Below, piece after piece: positions 44,095 through 51,378 of a DNA stretch of 64,000 bases; position 1 is the first letter of the stretch; each line of letters opens with the position of its first letter. Location: NCBI RefSeq assembly GCF_000147815.2, contig NC_015957.1, positions 6,262,001 to 6,326,000 on the forward strand, in the 5' to 3' direction. The notes below the pieces were generated by a model. The model searched no databases, was not told the origin of the DNA, and saw only the letters and a list, made by a program, of their open reading frames with translations. The stretch is from Streptomyces violaceusniger Tu 4113. GTDB taxonomy: Bacteria; Actinomycetota; Actinomycetes; Streptomycetales; Streptomycetaceae. A program made the translations under genes and the position numbers.

Positions 44095-45942
44095 CTAAAT
44101 CTCGAACTGTCCGGCCATCTGCTGGATCTTGACGATCACGAACTCCGCGGGCTTGACCGGCGCAATACCGACCACGACATTCACGATGCCGTTGGCGATG
44201 TCCTCGTCCGTCGTCGTGTCCTTGTCGCACTTGACGAAGTACGCCTGACGCGGAGTGCCGCCCTTGAACGCGCCCTTCTCGAACAGCGTGTGCAGATAGC
44301 CGGAGGCGTTCAGCCGGATCTGCTGCCACAACTGCTCGGTATTGGGTTCGAAAACGACCCATTGCAGTCCGCGGCGCAGGCTCTCCTCGATATGCAGCGC
44401 CAGCCGCCGTACCGGGACGTACTTCCATTCGCTGTCGAGCGCGTCGGCGCCCCGCAGCGTACGGGCGCCCCAGACCAGCGGGCCCACCACCGGGAAGGTG
44501 CGCAGGCAGTTGATGCCCAGCGGGTTGAGCAGTCCGTTCTCGCGGTCGGTGAGCTGGACGCCGAGCGAGTACACCCCGGCCAGCCGCGCCTCGGTCCCGG
44601 CCGGTGCCTTCCACACGCCGCGCTCGCCATCCGTGCGGGCGATGACGCCCGCGAGTGCCCCGGAGGGCGGGAAAGCGCGCAGCCGCCCGGTGAGCGGGTC
44701 GGTGAGCCGCAACTGCGGGAAGTACAGCGCGGCGTGGTCGCTGCGGACCGGCTCGAAGGCGCCGATCCCGGCGCGAGCCGCGTCCACGCTGCCCCAGGCG
44801 GAGGGCGCGTCGACGAGCAGGAAGATCCGCCGCTCCCGGCACAGCCGGTCGGCCGCCGACAGCACGGTGACCATGTCGCCGACGGACTCGTACCCGGCGA
44901 GCTCGGGCAGCGACAGCAGGTTGACGTCCTCGATGTCGCGCAGCGCCTGCAGGCCGGTCTTGTCCGCCTCGCTGCCGATGAGGTCGCGGGGGCCGGGCGG
45001 GGCGCCGTCCTCGCCGCCGGACAGCGGGAAGACGGGCGGGTTGACCGATGCCTCCAGGCCGAGGTCATTGGCACATTCGCCCAGGAAGCGCACCACGTCG
45101 TCGGGGTCGATGGAGCCGGCGACGACCTGGAGGCGGCGGCCGAAGGCGGTGACCTCGGTGCCCGCGAAGGCGTGCTTACCGGGCGCGTCGGGAAGGGCGC
45201 GCAGCTTGCGCTCCAGGAGCAGGGCCAGCTCGGTGACGTCGCACGGAGCCTCGCCGTCGCAGTCCGGGTCGTACAGGGTGAACGACCGCTCCACCTCGCC
45301 GATCTTGACCGTCAGCTCGACGGCCAGATCGGGGAGTTCGCCCGCGAACGGCTTGGAGACCGTGCCGGACGGGTCCGGCCGGCCCTCGCCGACGGCCTTG
45401 ACCCGGATCAGCGCCGACCCGGCGTTGATCACGGTCTCGGCGTGGCGGCCGTGGGCGGGGTCCATGGACAGGTTGGCGAAGGACTCCCGGGAGGTGCCCC
45501 GGGCGTCGAGCACATGGAGGTTGAAGGTCTCCTCCGGGCACGGCGTGTCGTAGTCGACGGCCAGCCGCAGGCCCGAGCCCCAGTGGCCGGGCTCCTTGGC
45601 GTGCACCTCCAGCACCGGGCATTCGCTGTGGCCCTCGGTGGAGTCGAGGGTGACACAGGCGGCCTTGCCGGTGCCGGCCTTGGTCACGCGGACGACGACC
45701 GCCACGGTGCCGCCGTTGCCGAAGAACTGGTGCACCGCGTAGCCGACCGCGCTCTGCGAGGTCAGCCCCCCGAAACGGCGCTCGAAGTCGGCGAAACTGG
45801 TGATGCGCACCGGGGTGTTCAGCGGGCCCCGCCGGGTGTGGCCCACGAACGCGGTCACCGAGGTGGTGACCGAGACGATGGTACGGACGCTGCTCGGAAG
45901 CTCTTCGATGTAGACACCGGGATAGCCCGCGGGCGTCGGCAT
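44095..45942 (-). CDS. contractile tail sheath protein
   Basis: A 615-residue sheath protomer and first gene of the eCIS operon. N-terminal GYPGVYIEELPSSVRTIVSV and TAFVGHTRRG are diagnostic for tail sheaths. The C-terminal domain has ALHIEESLRRGLQWVVFEPN, and GIAPVKPAEFVIVKIQQMAG, which interlock neighbouring subunits. The ATG at 45942 sits after GGAGGGGGA, and the diagnostic motif begins seven residues later. An upstream in-frame GTG exists within a hairpin and is less likely. Confidence 0.93.
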   Translation of the reverse strand: MPTPAGYPGVYIEELPSSVRTIVSVTTSVTAFVGHTRRGPLNTPVRITSFADFERRFGGLTSQSAVGYAVHQFFGNGGTVAVVVRVTKAGTGKAACVTLDSTEGHSECPVLEVHAKEPGHWGSGLRLAVDYDTPCPEETFNLHVLDARGTSRESFANLSMDPAHGRHAETVINAGSALIRVKAVGEGRPDPSGTVSKPFAGELPDLAVELTVKIGEVERSFTLYDPDCDGEAPCDVTELALLLERKLRALPDAPGKHAFAGTEVTAFGRRLQVVAGSIDPDDVVRFLGECANDLGLEASVNPPVFPLSGGEDGAPPGPRDLIGSEADKTGLQALRDIEDVNLLSLPELAGYESVGDMVTVLSAADRLCRERRIFLLVDAPSAWGSVDAARAGIGAFEPVRSDHAALYFPQLRLTDPLTGRLRAFPPSGALAGVIARTDGERGVWKAPAGTEARLAGVYSLGVQLTDRENGLLNPLGINCLRTFPVVGPLVWGARTLRGADALDSEWKYVPVRRLALHIEESLRRGLQWVVFEPNTEQLWQQIRLNASGYLHTLFEKGAFKGGTPRQAYFVKCDKDTTTDEDIANGIVNVVVGIAPVKPAEFVIVKIQQMAGQFEI

Positions 45943-45996
45943 TCCCCCTCCATTCTCTTCGCGCATCAAGAGATGAGGAGGGGAAGTGAAGGTCAC

Positions 45997-46033
45997 GCGC
46001 ACGGATTTTCCGCCGTGCGCACACTATCTCCTT
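45997..46033 (-). promoter_or_regulatory. leader hairpin with Shine-Dalgarno and tiny uORF before sheath gene
   Basis: On the minus strand a perfect AAGGAG (46028-46033) precedes GTG codons at 46024 and 46022. The GTG at 46022 opens a nine-codon frame ending in TGA. The same bases form a perfect eight-pair hairpin, GCGCACGG/CCGTGCGC (45997-46004 and 46013-46020), 55 bases before the sheath start. Could be a leader peptide or a translational switch. Confidence 0.4.
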
Positions 46034-46393
46034 ACACTTCCCCCGGTCGCACGCCCCCGCGAAACCGGTATCGCAGGATTCGGAACGTCGCTTGCGGCTC
46101 CTGATGCGTGAGTGCGCTTTGAGTCTCCGCGCCCGGCATGATTCCGGTCAAGGCATTGATCCGGTCATCTCTTTCACGGCGAATTACTAGATCGTTTTGT
46201 GGTCTCCACAAAGTTGACCAAGCTATTACCGTGCGCGAACGCTCCCGGCAATTCGTGATCACAAAATTCCGGCCGGAGCGCTCGGACGACGAGAACGAGC
46301 CGAAAAGGTGAACGGTGCGGCGCGCCGTTTTGCGGTCCCACCCTCCGGGCGTTATCACACCCGCGCCCGCGGGCCGTACGCCTGGTGACCAGG
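46034..46393 (-). promoter_or_regulatory. long AT-richer upstream region of the eCIS operon
   Basis: No convincing gene lies here. A perfect dyad TTTGTGG/CCACAAA with a three-base loop is at 46196-46212, and the surrounding 46180-46280 is noticeably AT-richer than flanking genes, as expected for a promoter. A TTGGTC-like -35 candidate lies just upstream of the dyad on the minus strand. The main eCIS promoter is probably here; exact boxes cannot be fixed by eye. Confidence 0.45.
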
Positions 46394-46488
46394 GCGTCAG
46401 CCGTGCGCGAGGCCCTCAGTCCTGGGCAAGTTCCTCAGTCGCGTACGAGGCCCTCAGCCGTGGGCAAGGTCTTCAGTCGCGGGCGAGG
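46394..46488. repeat. five tandem 19-base imperfect repeats
   Basis: Units start at 46394, 46413, 46432, 46451 and 46470. Representative unit CCCTCAGCCGTGGGCAAGG; each keeps a TCAG core and usually ends in CGAGG or CAAGG. Nineteen is not a multiple of three and there is no spacer, so it is neither coding nor CRISPR. They lie about 450 bases upstream of the sheath gene, between it and the insertion sequence. Confidence 0.75.
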
Positions 46489-46591
46489 GGCGACGGCGCG
46501 AGGACCGCGCGCCCGTCCAGCCAGGCCGGTCGGCTGAGCATTCGCCGCGACGCCCGAGGGGCAGCAGGGTGACGGGAAAGCCGTCGGTTCC

Positions 46592-46780
46592 TTGAAGTGC
46601 TCTCCCGGTTGAAGCCGGGAGATTCCTGCTTACCTTGCGGCAGCGGGCTTGACGCGCTTCGCGCGCCTGACGACTGCCCTCCCGGCAGCCGGGATGAGCG
46701 CGCGGCCCATCCGGTACAGGTGCAAGACGTTGCGGGCTGCGTTGTAGTCGGCGTTGCCTGACCAGCCGCAGTCCGGGTTC
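46592..46780 (-). ncRNA. probable omega RNA (reRNA) at the tnpB 3' end
   Basis: TnpB nucleases use an RNA made from the 3' end of their gene and the element's right end, with the guide read from flanking DNA. Here the terminal hairpin CTCCCGG/CCGGGAG then AGCACTTCAA fits that position. The guide would begin at about 46590 and read outwards (GAACCGACGG). The 5' limit is a guess. Confidence 0.4.
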
Positions 46781-47910
46781 TTGCAGACGAACACGGCCTG
46801 GGACTCCCGGCTGCCGGGCGTGGTGTGGCCGCAGGCGGAGCAGCGCCGGGAGGTGCCGGGGGCGGGGACCTTGACCAGGGTGCCGCCGTGCTGGGCGGTC
46901 TTGTACGCCAGCATGGCGACCGTGCGGCCCCATGCTTCCCCGCTGATGGAGCGGTTCAGCCCAGATTTCTGGGCAACGTTCTTCCCCGGCTCTTCGACCG
47001 TTCCCTTGGCGGACTTGATCATGTTCGTGATGGTGAGTGCTTCGACCACGACCGTGCCGTATGTGCGGGCAATGGCGGTGGTCGTCTGATGCTGCCAGTC
47101 CAAGGCCCTACGCTTGGCTTTCGCGCGGAGTCCTGCGATCTGGCCGTAGGTGTGGTGCAGTCGGCGGCTGGTTGGCTCGCCGGGCTTGCGGCACTGCTTA
47201 CGCCGCGCGGCGCGCTGCTCCAAGTGCAGGAGCCTGCCCTTCTCGTTGCCGGTCAGCCACTCGCTGTGCTCGTACCTCTCACCGTCTGAGAGGGCGATGG
47301 GCACACTGACGCCCACGTCGATGCCGATGTCCGGCCCTTGGTGGGGCTCGGGCTTGCCCTGAAGGGTCTGGACGCGGAAGGCGATGTGCCAGCCGAGGGC
47401 GTCCTTGATCAGCCGGGCCCCGGTGATCCGCTTCTCCGCGCCTGCGTGCTTGCCCACGGGCAGGTCCTTGGTCCACCGGAATCGGACCCGGCCCACCTTG
47501 GGAATGTTGGCCATGCCCCAGCGGCGGTGCACGCGGACGATGTTCAGGTCCCGGCCCTGCGGGATGTCCACGGACATCACCGTGCGGAACCGGCCCTTGA
47601 AGTTGGGGGCGCCGGCGCGGCCGTCCCAGCAGTTCTTCCACGCCTGGAAGTACGTCTTGAGTACCGCTTGCGCGGCCTGCGCGGGCAGAACGGCGAGAAA
47701 GCCGATGTCCTCGCGAGCCTGCCGGATCGCGGCGTCCGCGTTGGCGAGAGTCCGTTTTTCCTTCGGCATCATCTGCCACCAGGCATGTAGCAGGTTCCAC
47801 ATGGTGCGGGCCGCGTGCGCCTGGCCATCGGTCTCCAACACCCCGGCAGATGACAGCGCAAGCCGGGCACGGTGCACGAACTGCCGCTTGACCAGGGTGC
47901 CTTGACTCAC
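46630..47910 (-). CDS. tnpB: TnpB RNA-guided nuclease (OrfB family)
   Basis: A 426-residue TnpB with all three RuvC acidic residues in place: Asp198 in GIDVGVSVP, Glu290 in VVVEALTITNM and Asp388 in GNADYNAARN. A zinc ribbon lies between the last two (CSACGHTTPGSRE and CKNPDCG). The N terminus has the usual helical/WED part. It looks intact and probably active. It starts with GTG only 23 bases from the divergent tnpA start. Confidence 0.9.
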   Translation of the reverse strand: MSQGTLVKRQFVHRARLALSSAGVLETDGQAHAARTMWNLLHAWWQMMPKEKRTLANADAAIRQAREDIGFLAVLPAQAAQAVLKTYFQAWKNCWDGRAGAPNFKGRFRTVMSVDIPQGRDLNIVRVHRRWGMANIPKVGRVRFRWTKDLPVGKHAGAEKRITGARLIKDALGWHIAFRVQTLQGKPEPHQGPDIGIDVGVSVPIALSDGERYEHSEWLTGNEKGRLLHLEQRAARRKQCRKPGEPTSRRLHHTYGQIAGLRAKAKRRALDWQHQTTTAIARTYGTVVVEALTITNMIKSAKGTVEEPGKNVAQKSGLNRSISGEAWGRTVAMLAYKTAQHGGTLVKVPAPGTSRRCSACGHTTPGSRESQAVFVCKNPDCGWSGNADYNAARNVLHLYRMGRALIPAAGRAVVRRAKRVKPAAAR

Positions 47911-47933
47911 AATCGAGAACCTAGCATTGGTTT

Positions 47934-48362
47934 ATGTCACCGCGTTGGAACCCTCATCCCGATGTCAGAACCGGTCGCCATGTTGTCTACAACCTGCACG
48001 TTCACTTGGTTTTCGTCACTAAGTACAGGCGGAAGGCGTTCAGCGACGCCATGCTGACCCGCACCGAAGAGATCATGCGGGAGGTCTGCGCCGACTTCGA
48101 AGCCGAGCTGAAACAGTTCAACGGAGAACAGGACCATGTGCACCTGCTCGTGCACTACCCGCCGAAGGTGCAGCTTTCCAAGCTGGTCAACTCCCTCAAG
48201 GGCGTCAGCTCCCGGCGGCTCCGCCAGGAGTACGACAGCCATGTCCGCCGGTACCTGTGGGGCGGACACTTCTGGTCCGGTTCCTACTTCGCCGGATCGT
48301 GCGGCGGGGCACCCCTGACCGTTGTCAAGCAGTACATCGAGGACCAGCAGCGCCCCGTCTGA
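47934..48362 (+). CDS. tnpA: IS200/IS605 Y1 transposase TnpA
   Basis: A 142-residue HUH single-strand transposase. The metal-binding HUH motif is His68-Val-His70 (DHVHLLVHYPP) and the catalytic tyrosine is Tyr134 (VVKQYIEDQ). Residues YNLHVHLVFVTKYRR near the start are typical. Length is normal and no break is visible, so the element appears autonomous. Confidence 0.9.
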   Translation: MSPRWNPHPDVRTGRHVVYNLHVHLVFVTKYRRKAFSDAMLTRTEEIMREVCADFEAELKQFNGEQDHVHLLVHYPPKVQLSKLVNSLKGVSSRRLRQEYDSHVRRYLWGGHFWSGSYFAGSCGGAPLTVVKQYIEDQQRPV

Positions 48363-48601
48363 CCGTCACCACGCAGGCACAGAGCCCTCCGGCGCTCCGC
48401 GCCTACGGCCCAAGGATGGCCTTCACCCCCGCCCTGAAGGGCGGAGCACTGGCCAAGATCAGAGGTAGAACGCGTGGCCCACACCCTGAACGAAGACGCC
48501 CCCGCCGAACGGCACTCCGCCCGGCCCGCCGAGTGATCATTTTCGGACTTCCGCCGCCAACGCACGGAGATGGCCATCTCAAGGAGGCGCACACCCTTAT
48601 C

Positions 48602-48621
48602 CTTCTACATGCGTGTAGAAG
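48602..48621. promoter_or_regulatory. perfect 8+4+8 palindrome upstream of spo0M-like gene
   Basis: CTTCTACATGCGTGTAGAAG is a perfect dyad with a TGCG centre, 153 bases before the ATG. The form is typical of TetR- or GntR-type operators. The protein that binds it is not obvious nearby. Confidence 0.5.
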
Positions 48622-48643
48622 CACAGAGGGCGGACGCACGGTG

Positions 48644-48686
48644 AACGTGCCATGGGCCGCGAACGATCCGCGGCCCATGGCACGTT
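48644..48686. terminator. perfect 18-base-pair stem-loop
   Basis: AACGTGCCATGGGCCGCG (48644-48661) and its exact complement (48669-48686) enclose a seven-base loop. It is a very stable hairpin between the insertion sequence and the spo0M-like gene. It may terminate read-through or be part of that gene's leader. Confidence 0.55.
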
Positions 48687-48774
48687 GTCGCGCGACCGCC
48701 GCCCTCCCCCGCACGCGCCCGTAACCCCCCACGCTCACGCGTGCAGTAGGCAAAGCGAAGGAGTGAACGCCACG

Positions 48775-49800
48775 ATGGTGTTCAAACGACTGCTCGGCTC
48801 GCTCGGTGTCGGCGGACCCACCGTGGACACGGTGCTGGACCCCGGCCCGGTACGCCCCGGCGGGCCGCTGACCGGCCAGGTCCATCTCCGTGGCGGCACG
48901 GCGGACTTCGAGATCGAGCAGATCACGCTGGAGCTGGTGGCCCGGGTGGAGGACGAGCACGGCGAGGAGGAGCGGGAAGGCGTCGCCCTCTTCGACCGCT
49001 TCACCGTCGGCGGCGGCTTCCGGCTCGCCGAGGGCGAGCAGCGCAGCCTCCCGTTCACGGCCCACCTCCCGTGGGAGACGCCGATCACCGAGCTGTACGG
49101 GCAGCCGCTGGGCATCATCCTCGGGGTCCGCACCGGGCTGGAAATCGCGGGCGCGAAGGACAAGGGCGACCTCGACCAGCTGACCGTGGATCCGCTGCCG
49201 GTCCAGGAGGCCGTTCTGGAGGCGCTGGGACAGCTCGGCTTCGGCTTCAAGTCCGCCGATCTGGAGCTGGGCCATGTGGGCGGCACCGGGCAGCGGCTGC
49301 CGTTCTACCAGGAGATCGAGCTCACCCCGGCCCCCCAGTACGCCCACGCCATCAACGAGCTCGAGGTGACCTTCCTGGCGAGCCCGGGCGGCATGGACGT
49401 CGTCCTGGAGGCCGACAAGCGCGGCGGGCTCTTCTCCTCGGGGGACGACGCCCTCACGCTCTTCACCGTCGGCCATGACGGCGTCGAGCGCCGCGACTGG
49501 AACACCGAGGTCGACGCCTGGATCCACCACCTCGTCGAGCGGCGCGCCGCCCATGGCTCGTACGGCTCCTACGACTCCTATGGCCACGGCGAGTACGGCG
49601 CGCCCGGCCACGGCCACCACGACGGTCACGGCCATGCGGACCACCACCATGACGGCGGGCGGCGCTCCGGCCCGAGCACCGCGGCGATCGTCGGTGGCGT
49701 CGCGGCGGGTGTTGCGGTCGGCGTCGTCGGCGGAATGGTGGCCGCGGAGGTCGTCGACGAGATCGGCGACGCCTTCGAGGACGAGGAGGACGAGGGCTGA
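48775..49800 (+). CDS. SpoOM (Spo0M) family protein with His-rich tail and C-terminal hydrophobic segment
   Basis: A 341-residue protein. The first 250 residues are the arrestin-like Spo0M domain (MVFKRLLGSLGVGGPTVDTV; GGPLTGQVHLRGG; LPWETPITELYGQPL). This family influences sporulation and cytoskeletal behaviour. Then comes a His/Gly/Tyr-rich linker (about 263-295, with HGHHDGHGHADHHH) and a hydrophobic Gly/Val/Ala segment (about 303-325) before an acidic end. The extra 90 residues exceed the usual domain and could bind metal and anchor the protein. AAGGAG lies about eleven bases before the ATG. Confidence 0.87.
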   Translation: MVFKRLLGSLGVGGPTVDTVLDPGPVRPGGPLTGQVHLRGGTADFEIEQITLELVARVEDEHGEEEREGVALFDRFTVGGGFRLAEGEQRSLPFTAHLPWETPITELYGQPLGIILGVRTGLEIAGAKDKGDLDQLTVDPLPVQEAVLEALGQLGFGFKSADLELGHVGGTGQRLPFYQEIELTPAPQYAHAINELEVTFLASPGGMDVVLEADKRGGLFSSGDDALTLFTVGHDGVERRDWNTEVDAWIHHLVERRAAHGSYGSYDSYGHGEYGAPGHGHHDGHGHADHHHDGGRRSGPSTAAIVGGVAAGVAVGVVGGMVAAEVVDEIGDAFEDEEDEG

Positions 49801-49808
49801 CCGCCTCG

Positions 49809-49836
49809 CCCGGCCCGGGGTGGTCCCCGGGCCGGG
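49809..49836 (+). terminator. terminator of the spo0M-like gene
   Basis: CCCGGCCCGGGG and CCCCGGGCCGGG pair over 12 bases around TGGT, nine bases after the stop. Confidence 0.75.
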
Positions 49837-49959
49837 GAACTCCCGTCCCTTTCCCGGCGTTTGGGCCTCCCCGGCGCGGTCGCGGCCCAACTGCCGTGGT
49901 CCTATGGGGCCACGTCGCCGGCCGGCGACCGGACCTGCCGCCGAGGAGGACGAACCACC

Positions 49960-50469
49960 ATGACCGCCGACAGCCGCCCGGAGCCGCCCCACCTCGGCGA
50001 CGAACGCGCAACCCTGCGCGCCTTCCTCGACTACCAGCGGGCGACGCTCGCCATGAAGTGCGAGGGGCTCACCGACGAGGAGTTGCGGCAGCGCTCGATG
50101 CCGCCCTCGACGCTGACGCTGCTGGGCCTGGTGCGGCACATGGCCGAGGTCGAACGGGCCTGGTTCCGGCGGGTGTTCGAGGACCACGACGCGCCGATGG
50201 TCTGGTCTCCGACGATCGACTTCCAGGCGGCGTACGACGCGAGCGACTCGACCAGGGCCGAGGCGTTCGCGGCCTGGGAGGCGGAGATCGAGACCTCCCG
50301 CCGGATCGAACGGGAGGCGGAATCGCTCGCCCTGGTGGGCTACCAGCCGCGGTGGGATGAGGAGGTGTCGCTGCGGATGGCGCTGGTGCATGTGCTGCTG
50401 GAGTACGGCCGCCACAACGGGCACGCGGACTTCCTGCGCGAGGGCGTGGACGGGGTCGTGGGGGCCTGA
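49960..50469 (+). CDS. DinB family protein (DUF664 type)
   Basis: A 169-residue four-helix-bundle protein. Metal-ligand histidines fit LGLVRHMAEVERAWF in the second helix and YGRHNGHADFLRE in the last. Members of the DinB/MST-like group are metal-dependent, often thiol transferases of the mycothiol type, which would suit an actinomycete; the actual reaction is unknown. ATG follows GAGGAGGA. It converges on the methyltransferase gene. Confidence 0.85.
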   Translation: MTADSRPEPPHLGDERATLRAFLDYQRATLAMKCEGLTDEELRQRSMPPSTLTLLGLVRHMAEVERAWFRRVFEDHDAPMVWSPTIDFQAAYDASDSTRAEAFAAWEAEIETSRRIEREAESLALVGYQPRWDEEVSLRMALVHVLLEYGRHNGHADFLREGVDGVVGA

Positions 50470-50552
50470 GCCCCTCGCTCGAGACGGCGAAGGAGGAACG
50501 CGCGCCCCAGGTGGCCGGTTGCCGGGGGGAAGGCGGTCCATCGGCCCCTGGC

Positions 50553-51332
50553 TCATCCCGCCGTTCCGGCCGCAAGGAACATGGGCACGGCGAGGAAGAG
50601 CCGGTCGGTGCGGGCGCGTTCACGCTGTTCGGCGCACCACGCCCCGGCCTGGTCCCCGGTGATCGCACCGGCCGCGCACGCCCTCTCGGCCAGGCCGGTG
50701 AGCAACGGCAGCGCCTCGGGCCCGGTGAGCACCGTGGTGTGCGCCTCCGCGGTGACCGCGCTCAGCCCGGCGTCCAGCAGCAGACCGCGCTGGCGGCGGG
50801 CGGCGCGGGGCGAGGGGATGAGGCTCGCGCGGGCGTGCACGATGGTGCGCGTCAGGGCCGCGTCGGCGGCGTCGAGGACCAGCGCCTCCCAGTCCTGTCC
50901 CACCAGCACCACCCGCCCGCCCGGTGCCAGCACCCGGCGGGCCTCGGCCAACGCGGCTGCGGGGTCGGGGAGTTCATGGAGCGCCTTGTCAGCCCGATAG
51001 CCGTGCACCGTGCCGTCGCCGAACGGCAACCGACCCACGTCCGCGACCCGGAAGTCGGCGCCGGGCCACCGCTCGCGGGCCACGGCGACCATCCGCACGT
51101 CGGCGTCCACACCCGTCACCCGCGCCCCGCGCTCGGCCAGTTCGGCGACGGCCCGCCCGGCGCCGCAGCCCACGTCGACCACCGGGGCGCCCGGCTCGGC
51201 CGCGAGGAGCTCGTAGGTCCTGGTGCGCAACCTCTCCGCCCCGGGGGACCGCTCGGCGCGGTCGAGCCGCGCGATGAGGCCGTCGGTGGCGTGTTCCCGT
51301 GTTTCCCGCTCGTCGTGCTTCTCCTTGGACAT
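50553..51332 (-). CDS. class I SAM-dependent methyltransferase
   Basis: A 259-residue methyltransferase. The cofactor-binding motif VVDVGCGAGRAVAEL is followed by VTGVDADVRMVAVARER and later RVLAPGGRVVLVGQD. These are the Methyltransf_11/25 motifs of ubiquinone/menaquinone-type and small-molecule methyltransferases. ATG at 51332 was preferred to the longer open frame because the family begins after it and because it leaves the divergent operator upstream. Probably controlled by the MerR protein next to it. Confidence 0.83.
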   Translation of the reverse strand: MSKEKHDERETREHATDGLIARLDRAERSPGAERLRTRTYELLAAEPGAPVVDVGCGAGRAVAELAERGARVTGVDADVRMVAVARERWPGADFRVADVGRLPFGDGTVHGYRADKALHELPDPAAALAEARRVLAPGGRVVLVGQDWEALVLDAADAALTRTIVHARASLIPSPRAARRQRGLLLDAGLSAVTAEAHTTVLTGPEALPLLTGLAERACAAGAITGDQAGAWCAEQRERARTDRLFLAVPMFLAAGTAG

Positions 51333-51347
51333 GACCGCGAGAATGCG

Positions 51348-51367
51348 ACTTGATGTCGACATTAAGT
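51348..51367. promoter_or_regulatory. near-perfect dyad between methyltransferase and MerR gene
   Basis: ACTTGATGTCGACATTAAGT differs from its own reverse complement at only one symmetric pair. It lies in the 46-base gap of two divergent genes and is the likely binding site of the MerR protein. Confidence 0.6.
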
Positions 51368-51378
51368 CAAGCGGCGCC

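Larger units (their letters stand above)
46592..48460. mobile_element. IS200/IS605-type insertion sequence with divergent tnpB and tnpA
   Basis: The element contains tnpB on the minus strand and tnpA on the plus strand. Both ends carry a hairpin: CTCCCGG/CCGGGAG (46602-46621), and CCGCCC/GGGCGG (48429-48444). Reading outwards, each hairpin is followed by AGCACT and then by CAAG shortly after. Outer limits are approximate because this family makes no target duplication. Confidence 0.7.
48363..48774. other. intergenic region between tnpA and spo0M-like gene
   Basis: No convincing complete gene. It holds the left-end hairpin of the insertion sequence, a 20-codon open stretch ending at 48536 (GTG 48474; AHTLNEDAPAERHSARPAE) that may be a remnant of an interrupted gene or chance, a palindrome at 48602-48621 and a long stem-loop at 48644-48686. 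Confidence 0.5.

Noticed and set aside
46032..46358. Minus-strand frame of 108 codons upstream of the sheath
   Set aside because: Composition and codon use do not look coding, no domain, and it overlaps palindromes and the likely promoter.
46394..46488. Possible CRISPR array
   Set aside because: The 19-base units are directly adjacent with no spacers and are imperfect; no cas gene nearby.
48474..48536. Twenty-codon open stretch after the insertion sequence
   Set aside because: It could be the tail of a gene cut by the element, but no partner was found on the other side, so it is only mentioned in the intergenic note.
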